In this document: positions 55,483 to 63,328 of the stretch, piece after piece
Layout of the letters: every line of letters begins with the position of its first letter
How positions within the stretch are numbered: the first letter of the stretch is position 1
Origin: Pseudomonas sp. FP198
GTDB taxonomy: Bacteria; Pseudomonadota; Gammaproteobacteria; Pseudomonadales; Pseudomonadaceae
NCBI RefSeq assembly: GCF_030687895.1
Contig: NZ_CP117452.1
Coordinates: 4,332,501-4,396,500, forward strand
DNA length: 64,000 nt
Direction: 5' to 3'
Notes under the pieces: model-generated
What the model saw: the letters and a program-made list of their open reading frames with translations, nothing else
The model's database searches: none
Told to the model about the DNA's origin: nothing
Made by a program: the position numbers and the translations under genes

Positions 55483-56325
55483 TTAAGTGAACAGCTGCGC
55501 GCTCAGGTCCCGGCTGGCCCCGAGCAGGCCAGGCAAAAAGCGCTGTTCCAGCTCATTGCGGCTGACCCGTCCGGCATGGGTGCTGACGTTCAAGGCTGCC
55601 ACCACCTGGCCCGAAGCATCGTATACCGGCACGGCAATCGAGCGCAGGCCCTGTTCCAGTTCCTGATCGACGATGCACCAACCCTGCTGCCGGACCTGTT
55701 GCAGGCATTCGAGCAACGCCTCGGGCGTGTGCAGGGTGCGACTGGTCTTGGCCTGCAGGTCGGCATGCTCGAGATAATCGCGCAGCGACGCGTCATCCAG
55801 TGCCGCCAGCAGGATCCGGCCCATCGACGTGCAATAGGCAGGCAGGCGGCCACCGACGGACAGGTCCACCGAAATCAGCCTTTGAGTCGTGGCCGACCGG
55901 GCGATGTAAAGGATGTCATCGCCTTCGAGCGTCGCCATGTTGCAGGCCTCGTGCAGCTGTTCGCTCATGCGGTCCAGGTACGGTTGGGCAGAAACCGCCA
56001 GCGGTGTCGATGACAGATAGGCATGGCCCAGGGTCAGCACCTTGGGCAACAGCGAATAAGTCCGTCCATCGGTGGTGGCGTAGCCGAGCTTGATCAACGT
56101 GTGCAGGCAACGCCTCACCGCCGCGCGGGGAATTTCGGTGCGGTGGCTGATCTGGGCGATGGTCAGGTGCCGCTTGCGCTCCTGGAATGCCTGGACCACC
56201 GCCAGTCCACGGGCCAGCGAGGTCATGAAGTCCGGGTCACCGGTCAGGGCCTGGATCCGCTTGGCCGGCGAAGCGACGATCGGCGGCGCTACTGAAGTGA
56301 AGGCGTTGCGCAATTGGTCGTTCAT
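55483..56325 (-). CDS. pcaR: IclR family activator of the beta-ketoadipate regulon, PcaR
   Basis: A 280-residue IclR-type regulator with an N-terminal winged helix (HLTIAQISHRTEIPRAAVRR near residues 57-76) and the IclR effector domain. It binds beta-ketoadipate and activates pca genes. Its place at the upstream end of the pca row, with PcaR consensus sites before it, supports the name over other IclR members. Paired sites suggest self-control. Confidence 0.93.
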   Translation of the reverse strand: MNDQLRNAFTSVAPPIVASPAKRIQALTGDPDFMTSLARGLAVVQAFQERKRHLTIAQISHRTEIPRAAVRRCLHTLIKLGYATTDGRTYSLLPKVLTLGHAYLSSTPLAVSAQPYLDRMSEQLHEACNMATLEGDDILYIARSATTQRLISVDLSVGGRLPAYCTSMGRILLAALDDASLRDYLEHADLQAKTSRTLHTPEALLECLQQVRQQGWCIVDQELEQGLRSIAVPVYDASGQVVAALNVSTHAGRVSRNELEQRFLPGLLGASRDLSAQLFT

Positions 56326-56399
56326 CTCTGGTTCTCCCGGAATGACGGCTATTACAAGCGGCTGCCCGTCGGACAGACAAGTGTCGACCCATCAACACC

Positions 56400-56433
56400 G
56401 TGCGATTATCGAACCGGCGGTCGATAATCGCAA
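56400..56433 (-). promoter_or_regulatory. Twin PcaR sites upstream of pcaR
   Basis: On the minus strand GTTCGATAATCGCAC (56414-56400) equals the 15-base PcaR consensus exactly. Four bases away, TTGCGATTATCGACC (56433-56419) is an inverted second copy with three changes. They end 75 bases before the pcaR start. Confidence 0.8.
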
Positions 56434-56883
56434 TCAGCAGGCGCCTGCCAGTCTTGATGTTTTTGCGATTTTCCAGCAAGCCTCCTAGAGGGCGAACTTT
56501 GACAACGACAAAGAATAATGAACTTGTCATATGAAAATGACGTCAGGATATCGACACTTGTGATACGCGCCGCACAACTAGCAACACTTATGCAATATTG
56601 ATTCACAGCGGTAACCCGGTACTTTAACTTTGCTAGTGTTATTGCGGCGGACCGCTATAATGCGCGGCAGTGGCGGATCGGCCAATGGATCGACTCCGTC
56701 CACGGGCACAGCAGTTGATTGTGTCGGCAGCCGGTGCTGCGAAGCACCCTGGCCGCGTCTCCCGTATCGGCAATATGCAAAACCCTGATGCTACGTCAGC
56801 TATCAGCTCTGGTGCCGTGGCCGTCTGCATCGCGTACATGCAGTGCGTATCACCAGATCAATTTCAATTCATTAGGTAATCAT
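56434..56883. other. Intergenic region between pcaR and a small conserved gene
   Basis: 450 bases without a gene I can support. A TATAAT box at 56656-56661 preceded by a GC-rich dyad (GCGGCGGACCGC) looks like a promoter. The next 222 bases would be a long leader. It contains a short frame starting MQNPDATSAISSG at about 56775 that I cannot assign. Confidence 0.4.
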
Positions 56884-57084
56884 GTGACGAAAGACGAACT
56901 GCGCGCGGAACTTGAGCGCCAGGAACAACGTTACAAGGAAGTTTACGGCGGAGAAATCACCACCTACGCCGCGCAACCTGAACCGGAACGCAAGCCCTGG
57001 CGCAAACGCGCCACTGTTCAGGACCAGGCGTTCAGCCAGGAACTGCAAAAGATGGAAAAAGAACTCAAGGCCGAGGAAGAATGA
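56884..57084 (+). CDS. Small conserved charged protein, 66 residues
   Basis: A 66-residue hydrophilic protein starting [21 protein letters not shown] and ending in an acidic/lysine-rich helix ([13 protein letters not shown]). No membrane segment is present. Proteins of this appearance are widely conserved in Pseudomonas, without known role. The start is GTG at 56884, behind TTAGGT, six bases away. An ATG at 56882 in another frame stops immediately. Confidence 0.75.
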   Translation: MTKDELRAELERQEQRYKEVYGGEITTYAAQPEPERKPWRKRATVQDQAFSQELQKMEKELKAEEE

Positions 57085-57443
57085 TTTTCCGGGCTTGAGT
57101 CCGTAGCGTGTCCGGTCACACCCCGGTCGGGCACCGGTAGCGAGGGCCCGCCAAAAGCGGGCTGTCATTCTCTCCGCCATCGGTCGGCGGACATTCACCG
57201 CTGATTTCTTTTTTCAGATATTTCAAGCGCCCGCCCCAGCCCCCTCGCGCCATGCGCAGAACCTTGCCTGCCGGCCTTTTCATCCTGAAATCAAAGGGTT
57301 GCGCAGCCCATTCAAAACCCAGGCCGGCGCGGCTTGCTGCCGGTTATTTCGTTGAAGAATGTTACCGATGAGCAGGCGATGCATCGATTAGCGAGGTTTT
57401 CTGGCATAATCGCGCCCCCTTATGACCGGGTCAGAAAACCTTC
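57085..57443. other. Intergenic region before pitA
   Basis: 359 bases without a supported gene. GGGCCCGCCAAAAGCGGGCT near 57145 is a small hairpin that could end the preceding transcript, and GGCATAATCG near 57401 looks like the -10 of a promoter for pitA. No Pho box was recognised. Confidence 0.45.
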
Positions 57444-58919
57444 ATGATCGATTTATTCAGCGGACTGGATGCTTGGGTGCTCGTGAGCCTCTTGCTCGCC
57501 CTGGCTTTTGTCCTCGCCTTCGAGTTCATCAACGGCTTTCATGACACCGCTAACGCGGTTGCCACTGTTATCTACACCAAAGCCATGCCGCCTCACCTGG
57601 CGGTGTTCTTTTCCGGTGTGTTCAATTTCCTCGGCGTACTGCTGGGTGGCGTGGGGGTGGCGTATGCCATCGTTCACCTGTTGCCCGTGGAGCTGCTGAT
57701 CAATGTGAACACCGGACACGGCTTGGCCATGGTGTTCTCGCTGCTCGCGGCGGCCATCACCTGGAACCTCGGCACGTGGTACTTCGGTATCCCGGCGTCC
57801 AGTTCCCATACGCTGATCGGCTCGATCCTCGGCGTGGGCCTGGCCAATGCGCTGATCAACGATATTCCGTTGGCCGACGGGGTGAACTGGCAGAAAGCGA
57901 TCGATATCGGCGCCTCCCTGGTGTTCTCGCCGATGGCCGGCTTCCTGATCGCGGCCCTGGTGTTGCTCAGCCTGAAATGGTGGCGCCCGCTGTCGAAGAT
58001 GCACAAGACGCCGGAACAGCGCCGCAAGATCGACGACAAGAAACACCCGCCGTTCTGGAATCGCCTGGTACTGGTGATTTCCGCCATGGCCGTCAGCTTC
58101 GTCCACGGTTCCAACGATGGCCAGAAAGGCATCGGCCTGATTATGCTGGTGCTGATCGGTATCGTACCCGCACAGTTCGTACTCGACCTGAACAGCACTA
58201 CCTACCAGATCGAGCGCACCCGCGACGCGACGTTGCACCTTAGCCAGTTCTACAAGCGCAACAACGAGTCGCTGGGTGAATTCCTGGCCTTGGGCAAGAG
58301 TGTCGAAGGCGACCTGCCGGAGAAATTCCGCTGCAACCCGCAGCAGACCGAACCGACCATCAATGCGCTGCTCGACACCCTCAAAGGCGTGGCGGATTAC
58401 CACTCGCTGCCGTCGGAAAGCCGCATCGAAGTGCGCCGCTACCTGCTTTGCCTGGACGACACGGCGAAAAAGGTCGGCAAGTTGCCTGGCTTGGCAGCCC
58501 GTGAAAAAGACGACCTGAACAAGCTGCGCAAGGACCTGACCGCGACCACCGAATACGCCCCGTTCTGGGTAATCCTCGCGGTTGCCCTGGCACTCGGCCT
58601 AGGCACCATGGTCGGCTGGAAGCGCGTGGTACTGACCATCGGCGAGAAGATCGGCAAGCAAGGCATGACCTACGCCCAAGGCATGTCGGCGCAGATCACC
58701 ACGGCCTGCATGATCGGCGCGGCGAATATCTTCAGCCTGCCGGTTTCCACCACCCACGTGCTGTCTTCCGGCGTGGCGGGCACGATGGTGGCCAACAAGA
58801 GCGGCCTGCAGGGCGGCACGGTTCAGACCATCCTGCTGGCCTGGGTGCTGACCCTGCCAGCCACGGTGGGCCTGTCGGCGGCACTGTTCTGGCTGGCGTC
58901 GAAGGCCATCGGCAGCTGA
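57444..58919 (+). CDS. pitA: Low-affinity inorganic phosphate transporter PitA
   Basis: A 491-residue inner membrane transporter that moves metal-phosphate with protons. The two PiT family signatures are present: GFHDTANAVATVIYTKAMPP near residues 31-50 and SFVHGSNDGQKGIGLIM near 216-232. About ten membrane helices surround a long cytoplasmic loop (about 250-365). The ATG at 57444 begins a typical MIDLFSGLD. Confidence 0.93.
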   Translation: MIDLFSGLDAWVLVSLLLALAFVLAFEFINGFHDTANAVATVIYTKAMPPHLAVFFSGVFNFLGVLLGGVGVAYAIVHLLPVELLINVNTGHGLAMVFSLLAAAITWNLGTWYFGIPASSSHTLIGSILGVGLANALINDIPLADGVNWQKAIDIGASLVFSPMAGFLIAALVLLSLKWWRPLSKMHKTPEQRRKIDDKKHPPFWNRLVLVISAMAVSFVHGSNDGQKGIGLIMLVLIGIVPAQFVLDLNSTTYQIERTRDATLHLSQFYKRNNESLGEFLALGKSVEGDLPEKFRCNPQQTEPTINALLDTLKGVADYHSLPSESRIEVRRYLLCLDDTAKKVGKLPGLAAREKDDLNKLRKDLTATTEYAPFWVILAVALALGLGTMVGWKRVVLTIGEKIGKQGMTYAQGMSAQITTACMIGAANIFSLPVSTTHVLSSGVAGTMVANKSGLQGGTVQTILLAWVLTLPATVGLSAALFWLASKAIGS

Positions 58920-58935
58920 GTTTCAGCGGCTCGTG

Positions 58936-58971
58936 AAAAAGGTGCGTTCCTTGCGGTTCGCACCTTTTTTT
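58936..58971 (+). terminator. Terminator after pitA
   Basis: AAAAAGGTGCG and CGCACCTTTTTTT form the stem, with a T run. Confidence 0.92.
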
Positions 58972-58992
58972 ATGCCCTGACATTGAACAACT

Positions 58993-59080
58993 TGTGGGAG
59001 CGAGCCTGCTCGCGAAAGTGGAGTATCAGCCACTGGGTGGATGACTGATACTCCGCCTTCGCGAGCAAGCTCGCTTGTGG
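58993..59080. repeat. REP pair with a damaged right arm
   Basis: TGTGGGAGCGAGCCTGCTCG is followed by a right arm GAGCAAGCTCGCTTGTGG, in which the CCCACA end is lost. Confidence 0.82.
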
Positions 59081-59167
59081 TTTTGTATTGGTCTGGAAAT
59101 TCGCCCCAAAAAAAAGGGCGACCGAAGTCGCCCAAATGCCTTGCGTGCTCGTTGTCGCCGGAAAGAC

Positions 59168-59284
59168 CTACGGCTTTTTGCGCTTGTGTGCGTCTTTCCA
59201 GATGAATAATCCAAACCCTGCGAAAAACACGAACATGAGGCCGACCGTCAACACACCGGCAAACACCACATTATCGATAAACAT
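59168..59284 (-). CDS. ccoM: Probable cbb3 oxidase small subunit CcoM, 38 residues
   Basis: A tiny single-helix membrane protein: MFIDNVVFAG, a hydrophobic stretch (residues 6-28) and FIWKDAHKRKKP. This closely resembles, from memory, CcoM, the 37-residue subunit found in the Pseudomonas stutzeri cbb3 cytochrome oxidase and thought to aid its assembly or stability. A perfect AGGAGG lies seven bases before the ATG. An Anr/FNR-type box 67 bases upstream fits oxygen-controlled expression. It is far from any ccoNOQP genes, as is CcoM in other species. The similarity needs to be checked by alignment. Confidence 0.7.
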   Translation of the reverse strand: MFIDNVVFAGVLTVGLMFVFFAGFGLFIWKDAHKRKKP

Positions 59285-59350
59285 GACTGGCCTCCTGGTC
59301 TTGCCCCTGTTGCGATGGGATCAAGTTAACCAATCAGGCCTGGGGAAAAA

Positions 59351-59364
59351 TTGACCGGGGTCAA
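59351..59364 (-). promoter_or_regulatory. Anr/FNR-type box upstream of ccoM
   Basis: TTGACCGGGGTCAA is a dyad with the FNR layout TTGAT-N4-ATCAA with one change per half. Its centre lies about 73 bases upstream of the ccoM start. A T/A-rich TTAACT follows about 24 bases downstream on the minus strand as a possible -10. Confidence 0.65.
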
Positions 59365-59400
59365 TAACGCTCGCGACGGAGCGCAAAGGAAGGGCGATAA

Positions 59401-59420
59401 CTGATCCATATCAATGGATC
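59401..59420. promoter_or_regulatory. Second dyad: Anr-like half site or terminator hairpin
   Basis: CTGATCCATATCAA resembles an FNR box at 9 of the 10 fixed positions. The same bases belong to a perfect hairpin, GATCCAT and ATGGATC around ATCA (59403-59420). It sits just past the stop of the 53-residue gene, so it could equally be a weak terminator. Confidence 0.4.
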
Positions 59421-59428
59421 GAGGGGGT

Positions 59429-59590
59429 TCAGCGCTTTTTCGGTTTGTTTTTCGGTTTTTTCTTCGGCTTGCCCAAGGGCATGGCCTGCTCGAAGGCCTG
59501 GCGCACTTCATTGAGGCGTTTTTCGTTGAGGTCGTGAACGCGCTTTGCGCGCTCCGCACCGAGATCAATCAGTTTGTCTTCTTGGCTCAT
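59429..59590 (-). CDS. Lysine-rich small protein of 53 residues
   Basis: Reads MSQEDKLIDLGAERAKRVHD, then LNEKRLNEVRQAFEQAMPLG, then a basic tail KPKKKPKNKPKKR. An amphipathic helix followed by a Lys-Pro tail suggests nucleic acid or ribosome contact. Function is unknown. The start has no strong ribosome site; evidence is the coherent frame and its Pseudomonas-like conservation as I recall it. Confidence 0.65.
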   Translation of the reverse strand: MSQEDKLIDLGAERAKRVHDLNEKRLNEVRQAFEQAMPLGKPKKKPKNKPKKR

Positions 59591-59678
59591 GCTGTGTCGA
59601 CATCGTACGGTGAGTGGCGGATGCGCTCATGATGCGGGTTACCGGTTGCGTTGACCAGCCAGCGACGTCGACGAGACC

Positions 59679-60020
59679 TCAGATCTGGATATCCACCCAC
59701 AGGCCCTGGCGCTCTTCGCCTTCGACGAGCGGAACGACCGGCACGGTGTTGTCGGCGTTCAGTTCCGTGCCCGGGACAGCCAGATGCTCTTCGGGATCCT
59801 CGTCGGCTTCGCGGCGGCGCCGGTTGCGCTCCTGCTGGCGACGCTGCTCCTCGCGCAGCAACAGAGCGGCCTCCTCCGGGTCACCCTTTTGCAGGTCGAT
59901 GGTGCTTTCGCTGGAGCTTTGTTGTACCGGGACCACGGGAGGAATGTCCGGTCGCGGGCGGATCGGATCCTGCTGAGCGGTGATGGGTACGGCGCTCAAG
60001 GGGAGCATGGGTGGCAACAT
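59679..60020 (-). CDS. Conserved hypothetical protein, low complexity, 113 residues
   Basis: A Pro-, Gln-, Glu- and Arg-rich protein (DPEEAALLLREEQRRQQERNRRRREADEDPEE, abbreviated here in part: REEQRRQQERNRRRREADED), likely disordered with a charged helix in the middle. The ATG at 60020 follows AGGAGA. It is divergent from rapA. No known domain is visible. Confidence 0.75.
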   Translation of the reverse strand: MLPPMLPLSAVPITAQQDPIRPRPDIPPVVPVQQSSSESTIDLQKGDPEEAALLLREEQRRQQERNRRRREADEDPEEHLAVPGTELNADNTVPVVPLVEGEERQGLWVDIQI

Positions 60021-60268
60021 AAAGGTCTCCTGTCTTCAGGTTGTCGGCGGCGGCGAGGACAGCTTGAACCGCTGGTCTGAAACTTGTGAGCTGGTTGGCA
60101 TTACGCGGGGCGAGGACACAAGCTTGTTTGATCGCGGAACACGCTTAAGTTCCGTTGGGCAGGTTGATGGGCAAGCCGTCACGAGCGCTGGTTACGTGCG
60201 TAAATCCTTTGGTCTGACGCGTCATTCCGTTAAGATAGCCGGCTTTTTCACGGCGGGAGTCAGGCAGC

Positions 60269-63115
60269 ATGGCGCAGCAGTATCAACCGGGGCAACGCTG
60301 GATCAGTGACAGCGAAGCCGAGCTGGGTTTGGGCACCGTTCTGGCACAGGACGGCCGCTTGTTGACCGTGCTCTACCCGGCCACTGGCGACACTCGCCAG
60401 TACGCGCTACGGAATGCGCCCCTCACCCGCGTGCGGTTTTCCCCAGGCGACGTGATCACTCACTTCGAAGGCTGGAAAATGACCGTGCGCGAAGTCGATG
60501 ACGTCGACGGGCTGCTGGTCTACCACGGCCTCAACGGGCAGAACGAAGTCGTCACGCTGCCGGAAACCCAACTGTCGAACTTCATCCAGTTCCGCCTCGC
60601 CAGCGATCGCCTGTTCGCCGGGCAGATCGATCCGCTGGCCTGGTTCTCCCTGCGCTACCACACGCTGGAACACACCAGCCGCCAACTGCAGTCGCCGCTC
60701 TGGGGCCTGGGTGGCGTGCGTGCCCAACCGATCGCTCACCAGTTGCATATTGCCCGCGAAGTCGCCGACCGCATTGCGCCACGGGTATTGCTGGCGGACG
60801 AAGTGGGCCTGGGCAAGACCATCGAAGCCGGCTTGATCATCCATCGGCAGCTGCTTTCCGGCCGCGCCAGTCGCATCCTGATCCTGGTCCCGGAAAACCT
60901 GCAGCACCAGTGGCTGGTGGAGATGCGCCGGCGCTTCAACCTGCAGGTCGCACTGTTCGACGAAGAACGCTTTATCGAAAGTGATGCCAGCAACCCGTTC
61001 GAGGACACTCAACTGGCGCTGGTCGCGCTGGAGTGGCTGGTAGAGGACGAAAAGGCCCAGGACGCGCTGTTCGCCGCCGGCTGGGACCTGATGGTGGTCG
61101 ACGAAGCGCACCACCTGGTGTGGCACGAAGACCAGGTCAGCCCGCAATACGCACTGGTCGAACAGTTGGCCGAGACCATCCCTGGCGTGCTGCTGCTGAC
61201 CGCCACCCCGGAACAACTGGGCCAGGACAGCCACTTCGCTCGCCTGCGCCTGCTGGACCCGAACCGCTTCCACGATCTGCAGGCCTTCCGTGCCGAAAGC
61301 GAGAACTATCGCCCGGTGGCCGAAGCCGTTCAGGAGCTGCTGGACAAGGGACGCTTGTCGCCCGAGGCCCACCAGACCATCCATGGTTTCCTGGGCAATG
61401 AAGGCGAAGCGCTGCTGACCGCCGTCAACGATGGCGATATCGAAGCCAGCGCCCGCCTGGTTCGCGAACTGCTGGACCGCCATGGCACCGGCCGCGTGCT
61501 GTTCCGTAACACCCGCGCTGCCGTCCAGGGTTTCCCCGAGCGCAAGCTGCACGCCTATCCGCTGCCGTGCCCTGACGAATACCTGGAACTGCCGCTGGGC
61601 GAACATGCCGAGCTGTATCCGGAAGTCAGCTTCCAGGCTCAGCCGGACGCCAGCGAAGAAGAACGCTGGTGGAAATTCGACCCGCGCGTCGAGTGGCTGA
61701 TCGATCAGTTGAAGATGCTCAAGCGCACCAAGGTCCTGGTGATCTGCGCCCACGCCGAAACCGCGATGGACCTGGAAGACGCCCTGCGCGTGCGCTCCGG
61801 CATCCCGGCCACGGTGTTCCATGAAGGCATGAACATCCTTGAGCGCGACCGCGCGGCGGCCTACTTCGCCGACGAAGAGTTCGGTGCCCAGGTGCTGATC
61901 TGCTCGGAAATCGGCAGTGAGGGTCGTAACTTCCAGTTCGCCCATCACCTGGTGCTGTTCGACCTGCCGGCGCACCCGGACCTTTTGGAACAGCGGATCG
62001 GCCGCCTGGACCGGATCGGCCAGAAACACACCATCGAGCTGCATGTGCCGTACCTGGAAACCAGCCCGCAGGCGCGGCTGTTCCAGTGGTATCACGAAGC
62101 GCTGAATGCTTTCCTCAACACCTGCCCGACCGGCAACGCCTTGCAACATCAGTTCGGCCCACGCCTGCTGCCGTTGCTGGAAGAAGCCGACGACGGCGAG
62201 TGGCAGGCATTGATCGACGAGGCGCGCGCCGAACGCGAACGCCTGGAGGCCGAGCTGCACACCGGTCGCGACCGTCTGCTGGAGCTCAACTCCGGCGGTG
62301 CGGGCGAAGGCGACGCGTTGGTGGAGGCCATCCTTGAACAGGACGACCAGTTCGCCCTGCCGATCTATATGGAAACCCTGTTCGACGCCTTCGGTATCGA
62401 CAGCGAGGACCATTCCGATAACGCACTGATCCTCAAGCCGAGCGAAAAAATGCTCGACGCCAGTTTCCCCCTGGGCGACGACGAAGGCGTGACCATCACC
62501 TATGACCGCAACCAGGCGCTGTCTCGTGAAGACATGCAATTCATCACCTGGGAGCACCCGATGGTGCAAGGCGGCATGGACCTGGTGCTGTCCGGCTCCA
62601 TGGGCAACACCGCCGTGGCGCTGATCAAGAACAAGGCGCTCAAGCCTGGCACCGTGTTGCTGGAACTGCTCTATGTCAGCGAAGTGGTCGCCCCGCGCTC
62701 GCTGCAGTTGGGCCGCTACCTGCCACCGGCCGCCCTGCGCTGCCTGCTGGATGCCAACGGCAATGACCTGGCGGGCCGGGTATCGTTCGAAACCCTCAAC
62801 GACCAGCTCGAAAGCGTGCCCCGCGCCAGCGCCAACAAGTTCATCCAGGCCCAGCGCGACCAGCTATCGCCACGGATCAACGCCGGCGAAGAGAAGATCG
62901 CCCCGCGTCACGCCGAACGCGTGGCCGAGGCGCAACGCCGTCTGGCGGCCGATACCGAAGAGGAACTGGCCCGCTTGACCGCTTTGCAAGCGGTGAACCC
63001 TACCGTGCGCGACAGCGAACTGGAGGCTTTGCGCCAGCAGCGTGAGCAAGGGTTGGCGATGCTGGAGAAGGCTGCGTTGCGGCTGGAGGCGATTCGGGTG
63101 TTGGTGGCGGGGTGA
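60269..63115 (+). CDS. rapA: RNA polymerase-associated helicase-like protein RapA
   Basis: A 948-residue SWI2/SNF2 ATPase that binds RNA polymerase and recycles it during transcription. The N-terminal Tudor-like domains (about 1-110) are followed by the ATPase with Walker [13 protein letters not shown] near 175-186, DEAHH near 279, and the helicase C-terminal motifs [21 protein letters not shown] near 546-566 and [13 protein letters not shown]. The length is that of RapA/HepA. The ATG at 60269 follows GGGAG. Confidence 0.95.
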   Translation: MAQQYQPGQRWISDSEAELGLGTVLAQDGRLLTVLYPATGDTRQYALRNAPLTRVRFSPGDVITHFEGWKMTVREVDDVDGLLVYHGLNGQNEVVTLPETQLSNFIQFRLASDRLFAGQIDPLAWFSLRYHTLEHTSRQLQSPLWGLGGVRAQPIAHQLHIAREVADRIAPRVLLADEVGLGKTIEAGLIIHRQLLSGRASRILILVPENLQHQWLVEMRRRFNLQVALFDEERFIESDASNPFEDTQLALVALEWLVEDEKAQDALFAAGWDLMVVDEAHHLVWHEDQVSPQYALVEQLAETIPGVLLLTATPEQLGQDSHFARLRLLDPNRFHDLQAFRAESENYRPVAEAVQELLDKGRLSPEAHQTIHGFLGNEGEALLTAVNDGDIEASARLVRELLDRHGTGRVLFRNTRAAVQGFPERKLHAYPLPCPDEYLELPLGEHAELYPEVSFQAQPDASEEERWWKFDPRVEWLIDQLKMLKRTKVLVICAHAETAMDLEDALRVRSGIPATVFHEGMNILERDRAAAYFADEEFGAQVLICSEIGSEGRNFQFAHHLVLFDLPAHPDLLEQRIGRLDRIGQKHTIELHVPYLETSPQARLFQWYHEALNAFLNTCPTGNALQHQFGPRLLPLLEEADDGEWQALIDEARAERERLEAELHTGRDRLLELNSGGAGEGDALVEAILEQDDQFALPIYMETLFDAFGIDSEDHSDNALILKPSEKMLDASFPLGDDEGVTITYDRNQALSREDMQFITWEHPMVQGGMDLVLSGSMGNTAVALIKNKALKPGTVLLELLYVSEVVAPRSLQLGRYLPPAALRCLLDANGNDLAGRVSFETLNDQLESVPRASANKFIQAQRDQLSPRINAGEEKIAPRHAERVAEAQRRLAADTEEELARLTALQAVNPTVRDSELEALRQQREQGLAMLEKAALRLEAIRVLVAG

Positions 63116-63161
63116 TTCCCCGGGGCTTTCTGCGTACATATCCTTTTTTTCGGTTATGACC

Positions 63162-63246
63162 ACTTAGGGTTTCGCCCTTACGGCGAGTTACTTTCGACTG
63201 GGCCGGCTTCCGGGCTTTTTGAAAGTGACCCGCTGTAAAAGCGGAA
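63162..63246. repeat. Probable dispersed Pseudomonas intergenic repeat
   Basis: The tract begins TTAGGGTTTCGCCCTTACGG and has further GAGTTACTTTCGA and GAAAGTGACCCG dyads (TTACTTTC and GAAAGTGA). It resembles an interspersed repeat commonly seen in Pseudomonas genomes. I cannot confirm its copy number from one window. Confidence 0.45.
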
Positions 63247-63300
63247 CCATAACTAGCCGTTACCGCAGAAACGGATATACACCCAAAACCCAGTAGCCCA

Positions 63301-63324
63301 GAACCCCAGAACCCCAGAACCCCA
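63301..63324. repeat. Octamer tandem repeat
   Basis: GAACCCCA occurs three times in a row, with further partial copies on both sides, between rapA and the cache gene. Confidence 0.85.
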
Positions 63325-63328
63325 GAAA

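Noticed and set aside
60407..62569. A 720-codon frame antisense to rapA
   Set aside because: No ribosome site or recognisable domain; a shadow of the SNF2 gene.
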